Origin: Dehalococcoidales bacterium
GTDB taxonomy: Bacteria; Chloroflexota; Dehalococcoidia; Dehalococcoidales; RBG-16-60-22
Assembly (NCBI GenBank): GCA_030606585.1
Contig: JAUWGD010000009.1
Span: forward strand, 1 to 22,815
Length of the DNA stretch: 22,815 nt
Direction of reading: 5' to 3'
Shown: piece after piece, positions 7,420 to 14,268 of the stretch
Numbering within the stretch: position 1 is the first letter of the stretch
Layout of the letters: every line of letters starts with the position of its first letter
Notes under the pieces: model-generated
Seen by the model: only the letters and a program-made list of their open reading frames with translations
Told to the model about the DNA's origin: nothing
The model's database searches: none
Made by a program: the position numbers and the translations under genes

Positions 7420-8859
7420 ATGATAGCGCGTTATCCGCTTGTAGAAGAGATACATATGGCCCCTGACGCCGCCTGGTGCTTCGAGGCCTTCGCCGCCAGG
7501 CCTTTCAGCTTTTTCCTGGACAGCGGTATGGACCCCAAGAAGCTGGGGCGTTATTCATTCCTGGGCAGCGACCCCTTCCTGGTGCTGAGGAGCCGGGGAG
7601 ATAAGGTTACGCTCATCAGGGACGGAATGGAGGAAGTCAGGCAGGGCAATCCTTTCGATATACTCGGAGAGCTGCTGGAGGTATATACACTGGACGGCAG
7701 CCGGGCGGGAATCCCATTTACGGGCGGGGCGGTGGGGTATTTCAGCTACGATTTATGCCACTTCATCGAGCGACTGCCGACCACCGCCATAGACGATTTG
7801 AATCTCCCCGAGTGTTACCTGGGTTTCTACGATGCCGCCGTGGTTTTCGACCACCTGGAAAACAAAACGTATCTGGTTTCCACCGGCTTTCCGGAGCTTG
7901 AGGAGAGTAAAAGGCAGCGCCGGGCAGAGGAGAGAATGAGCGAGATGAGGGGACGGGTCTTACTGTCCTCACCTCCCTCCGATATTAAAGAGGTTGACTC
8001 CGGTAAAGGTATCGTGCTCAAAGGCAATTTCTCTCACGAGGGATACCTTGAGGCCGTGGCGACCGCCCGCGAGTATATCTGTGCCGGTGATATCTTTGAG
8101 GTAAACCTGTCCCAGAGGTTCGATGTCGATTTAACCAAACCGCCGTATCAGCTTTATAAACGCCTGCGAAAAATCAATCCGGCGCCGTTCGCCAACTACT
8201 TTAACTTCGATGGCGTTAATATCGTGGGGGCTTCGCCGGAGAGATTTTTAAAGGTGCGGGGCGATTGGGTGGAAACGCGTCCCATTAAGGGCACCCGGCC
8301 TCGCGGCAAGACTCCTCAAAAGGACCGCGCGCTTGCCGAAAGCCTGCTAGCCAGTACCAAGGACCGGGCGGAAAACATGATGATTGTCGACCTCGAACGG
8401 AACGATATCGGGCGGGTCTGCCGCTACGGCACGGTAAAGGTCACGGAGCTGGCTATCCTGGAGACATACCCCACCGTCTTTCACCTCACCTCCACCGTGG
8501 TGGGGCAGTTGAGCGAGGGGAAAAGCCGCACCGACCTGCTTAAAGCCATGTTCCCCGGAGGCTCCATCACCGGGGCCCCCAAGGTGCGGTCGATGGAAAT
8601 CATCGATGAGTTGGAGCCAACGCGCCGGAGCGTTTATACCGGGTCGCTGGGCTACCTCAGCTTTGGCGGCGACATGGATTTAGACATCGTGATACGCACG
8701 ATTATTGTCAAAGACAACCGGGCCTATTTCCAGGTGGGGGGAGCTATCGTTTATGACTCCGAGCCGGAAGCGGAGTACATCGAGACTCTGGATAAAGGCC
8801 GGGCATTGATACAGGCTCTCAGCCTGTCACCGCAGGGAGAAGTGGAGATAATCTCGTGA
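7420..8859 (+). CDS. pabB: Aminodeoxychorismate synthase component I
   Basis: PabB aminates chorismate to 4-amino-4-deoxychorismate, the first step to p-aminobenzoate and folate, using ammonia from PabA. The 479-residue protein belongs to the anthranilate synthase I / PabB family. The deciding motif is PIKGT, with Lys290. PabB enzymes carry this catalytic lysine, while anthranilate synthases (TrpE) have PIAGT. Other family motifs are NLSQRF (229-234), GASPERFL (270-277), DLERNDIGR, and GSITGAPK near the C terminus. The start at 7420 keeps the conserved N-terminal YPLVEEI; Met13 at 7456 is a weaker alternative. The stop overlaps the pabA start (GTGA), showing translational coupling. Leaderless initiation is likely. 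Confidence 0.92.
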   Translation: MIARYPLVEEIHMAPDAAWCFEAFAARPFSFFLDSGMDPKKLGRYSFLGSDPFLVLRSRGDKVTLIRDGMEEVRQGNPFDILGELLEVYTLDGSRAGIPFTGGAVGYFSYDLCHFIERLPTTAIDDLNLPECYLGFYDAAVVFDHLENKTYLVSTGFPELEESKRQRRAEERMSEMRGRVLLSSPPSDIKEVDSGKGIVLKGNFSHEGYLEAVATAREYICAGDIFEVNLSQRFDVDLTKPPYQLYKRLRKINPAPFANYFNFDGVNIVGASPERFLKVRGDWVETRPIKGTRPRGKTPQKDRALAESLLASTKDRAENMMIVDLERNDIGRVCRYGTVKVTELAILETYPTVFHLTSTVVGQLSEGKSRTDLLKAMFPGGSITGAPKVRSMEIIDELEPTRRSVYTGSLGYLSFGGDMDLDIVIRTIIVKDNRAYFQVGGAIVYDSEPEAEYIETLDKGRALIQALSLSPQGEVEIIS

Positions 8860-9437
8860 TTCTGGTGATTGATAATTACGATTCGTTTACCTATAATCTT
8901 GTCCAGTACCTGGGCGAACTGGGACAGGAGCCGGCGGTCTACCGGAACGATGCCATAACCCTGGAACAAATAGAGTCGCTGGCACCGAGCCATATCATTA
9001 TCTCTCCGGGCCCATGTACGCCCCTGGAGGCCGGTATTTCCAATGATGTTATCCGTTGCTTCCGGGGGAGAATCCCCATACTGGGGGTATGCCTGGGGCA
9101 CCAGTGCATCGGCTACGTGTACGGGGGTCTGATTAAACGCGCACAGCTCCCCGTGCACGGCAAGGACTCGATAATATCCCACGATGGCGAAACCGTGTTC
9201 AGGGGGCTGGAATCGCCGCTGTCCGGGGGGCGTTATCATTCGCTGGTTATCGATGCCGAATCGGTACCGGCTTCTCTGGAAGTCTCGGCGAGGACAGAAG
9301 AGGGTGTCATTATGGCGGTGAGGAACCGACGCGATGTCGTCGAAGGTATTCAGTTTCACCCCGAGTCGATAATGACACCGGCCGGACATGATATTCTGTC
9401 CAATTTCCTTAAACTTTCGGTGTCCGAAGGGAGGTAA
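8856..9437 (+). CDS. pabA: Aminodeoxychorismate synthase glutamine amidotransferase
   Basis: PabA hydrolyses glutamine and channels ammonia to PabB. The 193-residue protein is a class I amidotransferase with the triad Cys79 (GVCLGHQ), His167 and Glu169 (FHPES). The oxyanion segment is SPGPCTP, a common variant of SPGPGTP. The family also serves anthranilate synthase (TrpG), and one amidotransferase may serve both enzymes. The PabB partner and the following pabC make the folate role primary here. The start is GTG, sharing 4 nt with the end of pabB, and the gene ends 3 nt before pabC. Confidence 0.92.
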   Translation: MILVIDNYDSFTYNLVQYLGELGQEPAVYRNDAITLEQIESLAPSHIIISPGPCTPLEAGISNDVIRCFRGRIPILGVCLGHQCIGYVYGGLIKRAQLPVHGKDSIISHDGETVFRGLESPLSGGRYHSLVIDAESVPASLEVSARTEEGVIMAVRNRRDVVEGIQFHPESIMTPAGHDILSNFLKLSVSEGR

Positions 9438-9440
9438 TTC

Positions 9441-10322
9441 ATGGAGGAGATTATATATCTGAACGGCTCGCTCGTGCCCCCTTCCGGGGCGCATGTATCC
9501 GTCTTTGACCACGGATTCCTTTACGGTTACGGCCTGTTCGAGACGATGCGCGCCTATAACGGTCATATTTTTCTCCTGGAAAGACATATAAAACGACTGC
9601 TCGGCTCGGCGGAAACTATCGGACTGGGCGACTCCCTGGCCGGTATCGACCTGACTAAAGGCTGCCGGGATACATTGAAGGCAAATAAGCTGGCAGACGC
9701 CCGCCTGCGCCTGACCGTCACCGGCGGCGAGTCGGACTACTTTCCCTGGGAAGGTAAAGCCGGACAACCGACCGTCGTTATTACGGCCCGGTCGTACAGC
9801 GGTTTTTCCCCCGAGAAATACAAGCAGGGTTTCAAGGTATATCTTGCCCCGGTACGCCGCAGCAAGCAGTCTGCTATCTCGGGCATTAAATCGGTAAGCT
9901 ACCTCATCAGCGTACTGGCGCGCAACGAGGCCGCGGCGCGGGGACTGGATGAAGCCCTGCTCCTGAACGATGACGGGTACATTGCCGAGGGCGGAAGCTG
10001 TAATGTCTTTTTCGTAAAGTCGTCAAGGCTGGTAACGCCGTCCCTGGGGAGCGGTATTCTGCCGGGAATCACCCGCGACGTGGTTATGGAACTGGCCGAT
10101 GAACTCGGGATAATCGTCACCGAGGGCACCGTGGGTCTGGGCGTAATCAAGCAGTGCGACGAGGCTTTCCTGACCAATGCGGTCATGGAAGTTATGCCGA
10201 TGACGGCGGCCAGCGACAGCGCCGGAAATATGGTGACCATCGGCGGGGGAAAGCCGGGGGAGATTACCCGGAAGCTGATGGCTGCCTATAAAGAGAAGGT
10301 GGCAAGGGAGACCGCCGCCTAG
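9441..10322 (+). CDS. pabC: Aminodeoxychorismate lyase
   Basis: PabC removes pyruvate from aminodeoxychorismate to give p-aminobenzoate. It is a 293-residue fold-type IV PLP enzyme. The motif DHGFLYGYGLFETMR spans 23-37, the PLP lysine is Lys150 in GIKSVSYL, and the phosphate-binding region is EGGSCNVFF. The family also contains D-amino-acid and branched-chain aminotransferases, and sequence alone does not separate them fully. The pabB-pabA-pabC order with a 3-nt gap, plus a strong AGGGAGG ribosome binding site, makes PabC the best call. It completes the p-aminobenzoate branch within one operon. It ends 76 nt from the convergent argC with no clear terminator. Confidence 0.85.
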   Translation: MEEIIYLNGSLVPPSGAHVSVFDHGFLYGYGLFETMRAYNGHIFLLERHIKRLLGSAETIGLGDSLAGIDLTKGCRDTLKANKLADARLRLTVTGGESDYFPWEGKAGQPTVVITARSYSGFSPEKYKQGFKVYLAPVRRSKQSAISGIKSVSYLISVLARNEAAARGLDEALLLNDDGYIAEGGSCNVFFVKSSRLVTPSLGSGILPGITRDVVMELADELGIIVTEGTVGLGVIKQCDEAFLTNAVMEVMPMTAASDSAGNMVTIGGGKPGEITRKLMAAYKEKVARETAA

Positions 10323-10398
10323 CTTTTACCAGAATTCAATCCGGGATACGCGCTCGGTTTCCTTGATAATCGCTCCGTCGCTGGGGGTAAAACGCCGT

Positions 10399-11346
10399 TT
10401 ATTCGAGTCCGGTCGTCTCCGGCAGACCCAATATGAGGTTCATGTTCTGGACTGCCGTGCCGGAGGCTCCTTTGCCCAGGTTATCAAAGCGTGCCGAAAG
10501 CAAAATTCTTTCCTTGCCGCCGAAGACGAATATGTCGAGATTATTCGTGCCGTTACAATCGGCAAAAGTCAGAAAGCCGTTTTTCAGGTAATCGTCCGGC
10601 GGATAGGGCATCACGTTAATGAACCGCTCTCCGGCATAATAATCAGCCAGAACCGCCCGGATATCCGCGGCGGAAAGTGCTTTCTTCAGATGTGATGCTA
10701 CCAGCGGGATAGAGATAATCTCACCACTGTATATGTTGAACACGGTGGGAGAGAAAACGGGTGGTCGGGCCAGGCCGACGACTTTCGTCATTTCAGGCAG
10801 GTGTTTGTGATTCAATTCGAGTGCGTACGGGCGGGGGTTTTTGACATAATCGGGCATATCCCCGTTCTCATAGTCGCCAATCATAGACTTTCCGCCGCCG
10901 CTGTAGCCGACAACGGCATGGCAGGTAACCGGGTATTCCGGCCCGATAATGTCTTTGGTTACAAGCGGATAGAGAATCGCAACAAATCCGGTGGCATGGC
11001 AGCCGGGCACGGCAATCCTCTTGGATTTTTTAATCAGGCTTCTCTGTTCTTTCCTGAGTTCGGGGAGGCCGTAGACCCATCCTTCCGTGACGCGGTGAGC
11101 GGTTGACCCGTCTATTACACAGACCGAGTCGTTCTTAATCAGGCTGACGGATTCGCGCGCGGCGTCATCCGGCAGGCAGAGGAAAACGATATCCGCCTCG
11201 TTTAAAAGTTTACTTTTAGCTTCCGGGTCCTTGCGTTTCTCTTCGGGTACCTCGATAATCTCAATGTCTTTTCTCCCGCTCAACCGCTCGCGTATTTTCA
11301 GACCCGTGGTGCCGTGCTGGCCGTCAACAAACACCGTCTTTTTCAT
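10399..11346 (-). CDS. argC: N-acetyl-gamma-glutamyl-phosphate reductase, short type 2
   Basis: ArgC reduces N-acetylglutamyl phosphate to the semialdehyde with NADPH, the third step of arginine synthesis. The 315 residues match the shorter type-2 form. The nucleotide-binding start is VFVDGQHGTTG (5-15). The active-site cysteine is Cys116 in VPGCHATGF, and VGYSGGGKSM and NHKHLPEM are further family motifs. No other arg gene lies nearby. The -10 box TATACT ends 7 nt before the ATG and there is no ribosome binding site, so the mRNA should be leaderless. Confidence 0.93.
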   Translation of the reverse strand: MKKTVFVDGQHGTTGLKIRERLSGRKDIEIIEVPEEKRKDPEAKSKLLNEADIVFLCLPDDAARESVSLIKNDSVCVIDGSTAHRVTEGWVYGLPELRKEQRSLIKKSKRIAVPGCHATGFVAILYPLVTKDIIGPEYPVTCHAVVGYSGGGKSMIGDYENGDMPDYVKNPRPYALELNHKHLPEMTKVVGLARPPVFSPTVFNIYSGEIISIPLVASHLKKALSAADIRAVLADYYAGERFINVMPYPPDDYLKNGFLTFADCNGTNNLDIFVFGGKERILLSARFDNLGKGASGTAVQNMNLILGLPETTGLE

Positions 11347-11353
11347 GATTAAG

Positions 11354-11359
11354 AGTATA
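11354..11359 (-). promoter_or_regulatory. -10 box giving a leaderless argC message
   Basis: TATACT on the minus strand (11359-11354) is followed by seven bases, CTTAATC, and then the argC ATG at 11346. The expected start site therefore coincides with, or lies one base before, the start codon. No good -35 box is visible. Confidence 0.55.
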
Positions 11360-11491
11360 GCATAAGCGTGGCCGAATTTATACCGATTTCGGAGGGCGGA
11401 AATAGCCGCCTTTTCGCCAGTGAGCGGATATTCTACCTAAATTGATAGAAATTTGTGTATAATAAAATTCATGTTTGTGCGTGCGTCCCTC

Positions 11492-11521
11492 TTGACATGA
11501 GCGTAACAATAGTTTATTGTT
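11492..11521 (+). promoter_or_regulatory. Promoter with an inverted repeat on the -10 box (DUF5679 gene)
   Basis: TTGACA at 11492-11497 and TATTGT at 11515-11520 are separated by 17 nt. The inverted repeat AACAATA-GTT-TATTGTT at 11505-11521 covers the -10 box and could be an operator. The start site would be near 11527, with a leader of about 29 nt containing GGAAGGAGG. Confidence 0.55.
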
Positions 11522-11555
11522 TATAGCAAATAGCTTTGAGGGAAGGAGGAAATAC

Positions 11556-11696
11556 ATGCAAGCATATTGCGTGAAATGCCGAGCCAAGAAGGAAATGAAA
11601 GACCCTAAAGCCATTACCATGAAGAACGGTAAGCCGGCGACGCAGGGAGTATGCCCGACCTGCGGCACCAAGATGTTTAGAATCGGCAAGAAATAA
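11556..11696 (+). CDS. 46-residue zinc-ribbon protein, DUF5679 type
   Basis: This small gene starts with ATG 5 nt after a very strong ribosome binding site, GGAAGGAGG (11541-11549). It encodes 46 residues with two cysteine pairs: CVKC (5-8) and CPTC (33-36), the latter followed by GTKMFRIG. The conserved AYCVKCRAKKEM and AITMKNGKPAT segments fit the DUF5679 family of small ribbons known from Chloroflexota and Actinobacteria. The four cysteines probably bind one zinc ion. The protein is basic (many Lys), so nucleic acid or ribosome contact is possible, but its function is unknown. It has its own promoter and is closed by a strong terminator, so it is a monocistronic unit, probably well expressed. 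Confidence 0.88.
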   Translation: MQAYCVKCRAKKEMKDPKAITMKNGKPATQGVCPTCGTKMFRIGKK

Positions 11697-11730
11697 AAGC
11701 CGGTATTATAAAGGGATTTATATATAGATA

Positions 11731-11770
11731 GGCTGGATATTTACTCATTCAGGAATATCCAGCCTTTTTT
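11731..11770 (+). terminator. Strong intrinsic terminator after the DUF5679 gene
   Basis: GGCTGGATATT at 11731-11741 pairs perfectly with AATATCCAGCC at 11754-11764 (11 bp, 12-nt loop), followed by six T at 11765-11770. On the minus strand the same stem is followed by an A/T-rich run, so it may also stop transcripts of the fba operon, whose last stop is at 11805. A smaller hairpin (GTCTG / CAGAC, 11771-11787) follows. Confidence 0.88.
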
Positions 11771-11804
11771 GTCTGCGTATGACAGACGGATTTTGAGCAG
11801 GGAA

Positions 11805-13082
11805 TTACTTGATAACGTACTTGTTAACCAGGTCTATCGTGTTGACTACGTTGAGTTTGCGGAAAATTAGAGAAAAACGGTCTTCCAGTTCCTTCATTAT
11901 CTCGCGATGATTCGCCTCCGGAAGGTGCCATAATTCCTTTTTAAAATCGCCGAAGGCCTTCTTGCGCGTTTTGTAAAAGAACTGCTCTTCCGTTTCCCCC
12001 GTCTTTATCTCGTCTTTGTATTCGGTATCGAGGTGTTTGTGTATCGTTCCCAGCAGTTCAGTGGGGAAGTTCGGGCTGTCGTATATCATGTTCTGGAAAC
12101 CGGTGGCCAGGTGCACCTCAACCGTTTCGACCTGCGGGAACATGTCAAAGGCATCGTCGGGCAGAGTGGAGGCGCCGTGCTGTACCGCCCCACCCATGCC
12201 GTATTCCTCCCGGGCTACTCTGGACAGGTCTCTCAGGGTATTGAAATCGATACTGACCTTGGCAATCGAGCCGTCGGGTAAAACGACTCCGCCATGGGAT
12301 GTCCCTGTCTGCACGCTGATTTTGGAGATTCCCTGAACGCACGGCTCAAGCAGGCGGCGATAACCGCCCATATAAGCTCTGAGGTCTTCTATGGTGCTGT
12401 TGCCTTTGCCTATTTCACCGATCTCACCGCCTACCGATACGGTGACGCCTTTCGGCTCGATGCTGCGGATAAACTGCGTCATCTCCGCCGTAATCTGCGA
12501 GTTCTTTTCCTGCTGTTGTTCGAGTCTGGATTTGTCTAAATCAACAAGCGTAGAGGCGTCGATGTCAATATTGTAGAAACCGGCATTGACGGACTCCCGT
12601 ATCAGTTCCTTGATATCGTTCAGTTCGCCTTCCGTGTTTTCCCGGTACATCTTCCGCCTGACCTGGAAGTGGTCACCCTGGATAAAGACCGGCCCCTTAA
12701 ATCCTTCCCTGATGGCGGCGGCCAGAATACAGGACGCGTACTCACCCGGACTCTGCTTGGTATAGCCCATTTCGGAGCGGGCTATCTCGAAGATAAATGC
12801 GCCCACGGCGTCTTTTTTGGCGGCTTTGAAGACTGCCCTGGCAACATGATAGGTGATGCCGCGGATATTGATAGCCGGAACGGTTATACCTTGATAAAGG
12901 CCTTTACCGGAGGCTTCGTAAAGTCTCTGGATGCTGGCGGGGTAAATACCCCCGCTGCGGGCCATCTCCCGGATAACGCGATAGTGTTCTTCCCGCATCT
13001 GCTGGTCGGCACTGAAAACCGCCAGTTCTATAAGGGTATCTATATTATTTTTGTTTTTTATGTGGCTGGGTTCGTCTGGCAT
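11805..13082 (-). CDS. fba: Class II fructose-bisphosphate aldolase, long form
   Basis: A zinc-dependent aldolase expected to interconvert fructose 1,6-bisphosphate with dihydroxyacetone phosphate and glyceraldehyde 3-phosphate. Class II marks are QGDHF with Asp137 and the zinc ligand His138, GGEIGEIG with Glu220/Glu223, His263 in TGTSHGG, and His302 in QHGAST. At 425 residues it is longer than the usual 280-360. The extra length is an N-terminal segment of about 60 residues and a C-terminal helical tail of about 70. The substrate could be another ketose bisphosphate such as tagatose bisphosphate. Context argues for fructose bisphosphate, because the gene overlaps the end of pfkA by 38 nt. 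The start follows GGAAAGAAGAAAG. Confidence 0.82.
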   Translation of the reverse strand: MPDEPSHIKNKNNIDTLIELAVFSADQQMREEHYRVIREMARSGGIYPASIQRLYEASGKGLYQGITVPAINIRGITYHVARAVFKAAKKDAVGAFIFEIARSEMGYTKQSPGEYASCILAAAIREGFKGPVFIQGDHFQVRRKMYRENTEGELNDIKELIRESVNAGFYNIDIDASTLVDLDKSRLEQQQEKNSQITAEMTQFIRSIEPKGVTVSVGGEIGEIGKGNSTIEDLRAYMGGYRRLLEPCVQGISKISVQTGTSHGGVVLPDGSIAKVSIDFNTLRDLSRVAREEYGMGGAVQHGASTLPDDAFDMFPQVETVEVHLATGFQNMIYDSPNFPTELLGTIHKHLDTEYKDEIKTGETEEQFFYKTRKKAFGDFKKELWHLPEANHREIMKELEDRFSLIFRKLNVVNTIDLVNKYVIK

Positions 13083-14202
13083 CTTTCTTCTTTCCGTTGT
13101 TTAAAATGGAGCGGCGCCCGTTATATCTATCGGCGTCGTATTGTGTAGCGGTATCTACCAGATTCAGCTTCCCGTATATGTTTGCCAGCGGGCAATAGGA
13201 AATTTTGCCGTTATGGACGCAGACCATATTGCCGTACTTTTTTCTCACCACCAGGTCGACGGCGGCAATACCGAAATACCTACCCATCCTGCGGTCGTAA
13301 GCGCAGGGGGCGCCGCCGCGCTGGAGGTGGCTCAAATTAACGCTGCGCGTTTCCAGCTTGGTGCCTTTTTCTATTTCCCGGGCGACGAATTCACCGATAC
13401 CGCCGAGGGCTTTACGGCCGAAGCTATCGACCCCTTCCTTTCTGACGACCTCGGTGCCGCCTTTCGGCTTGGCTCCTTCGGCTACTATGATGATTTCATA
13501 CCTTGTACCGGACCTTCTCCCTTCGGAAACCAGGTCGTTTATCTTCTCCATGGAGAAGTCATATTCCGGGATGAGGATAATATAAGCTCCGCAGGCCTCG
13601 CCGCCTTCCAGTGCCAGCCAGCCGGCGGTCCGGCCCATCGTTTCCACCACGAATATTCTCCGGTGGGAACCGGCGGTAGTCCGTAAACGGTCCACCTCTT
13701 CGACGATGACGTTCAGGGCCGTTTCATAGCCAAGGGTATAGTCGGTCTCGGGGAGGTCTTTATCAATTGTTTTGGGAATGCCGATGGCGTTCACGCCTTC
13801 TTTGGAAAGCCGGGTGGCGATGGCCAGAGTACCGTCGCCACCGATAGCGATGACGGCTTCCAGCCCGAGTCTTTCGATATTCTCAATTATCAGTTTGGAA
13901 CATTCATTTTTAGGGTCGTAGGGACTAAACCTTGAGGTACCCAGCATCGTACCACCGTACCTGTCCCAGGTCCTGACCGCATCCGCGTTCAGCGGTACGA
14001 TATTCCCGGCGGTATCCCAGGTAGCCGGGTCGACATTAGCCAGCCCTTTCCACCCGTCCCGGATACCCATGACTTCTAAGCGGACGCCCCTCTCCCATTC
14101 AAGGCGTTCGTCCATAGCGGTTTTAACCACCCATTTAAGGGCCGGGTTCAGTCCGGCGCAGTCGCCGCCACCCGTCAGAACACCGATTCTGCTCTTTTTC
14201 AT
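13045..14202 (-). CDS. pfkA: 6-phosphofructokinase, group III with mixed ATP/PPi signature
   Basis: It phosphorylates fructose 6-phosphate. The 385-residue protein has GVLTGGGDCAGLN at the N terminus, IGGDG (Asp123-Gly124), PKTIDKD (Lys144, catalytic Asp147) and ETMGRTAGWLAL. Gly124 is typical of ATP enzymes. Lys144 stands where ATP enzymes of the E. coli type have glycine, and such a lysine is common in PPi-dependent PFKs. Group III enzymes with this Gly/Lys pair include both donor types, so the donor is unresolved. The start at 14202 (MKKSRIGVLTGGG) is preferred over an in-frame ATG at 14220, which lies in the predicted -10 box and has no ribosome binding site. The lysine-rich C terminus overlaps the aldolase gene by 38 nt. 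It follows treT by about 66 nt. Confidence 0.88.
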   Translation of the reverse strand: MKKSRIGVLTGGGDCAGLNPALKWVVKTAMDERLEWERGVRLEVMGIRDGWKGLANVDPATWDTAGNIVPLNADAVRTWDRYGGTMLGTSRFSPYDPKNECSKLIIENIERLGLEAVIAIGGDGTLAIATRLSKEGVNAIGIPKTIDKDLPETDYTLGYETALNVIVEEVDRLRTTAGSHRRIFVVETMGRTAGWLALEGGEACGAYIILIPEYDFSMEKINDLVSEGRRSGTRYEIIIVAEGAKPKGGTEVVRKEGVDSFGRKALGGIGEFVAREIEKGTKLETRSVNLSHLQRGGAPCAYDRRMGRYFGIAAVDLVVRKKYGNMVCVHNGKISYCPLANIYGKLNLVDTATQYDADRYNGRRSILNNGKKKDARRTQPHKKQK

Positions 14203-14218
14203 ATTATCTTTACTTTTC

Positions 14219-14249
14219 ATTATATCACTCTGTCAAAGAGAGTGATATA
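14219..14249 (-). promoter_or_regulatory. Palindromic operator on a -10 box before pfkA
   Basis: TATATCACTCT at 14221-14231 and AGAGTGATATA at 14239-14249 form a perfect 11-bp inverted repeat with a 7-nt spacer. On the minus strand the inner end reads into TATAAT (14224-14219), giving a start site near 14212 and about 10 nt of leader before the ATG at 14202. The -35 region (TATCAC) is weak. There is no U-tract, so it is not a terminator for treT. It may instead act as an RNA hairpin on read-through transcripts. Confidence 0.6.
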
Positions 14250-14268
14250 AAAATACGAGCTCTATGCC

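Noticed and set aside
8751..9767. Minus-strand open frame of 338 codons across pabA
   Set aside because: It lies opposite the end of pabB, all of pabA and the start of pabC, whose motifs are intact. It reads as a shadow frame.
10326..10398. Short open minus-strand stretch after argC that could extend it by frameshift (residues ending in RVSRIEFW)
   Set aside because: ArgC is already full length for type 2 and the stretch has no start or recognised motif. It could be a gene remnant, but there is nothing to support that.
11391..11414. GC-rich hairpin followed by TTTT on the plus strand
   Set aside because: No plus-strand transcript is expected to end there, and the stem is only five strong pairs. 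Too weak to call a terminator.
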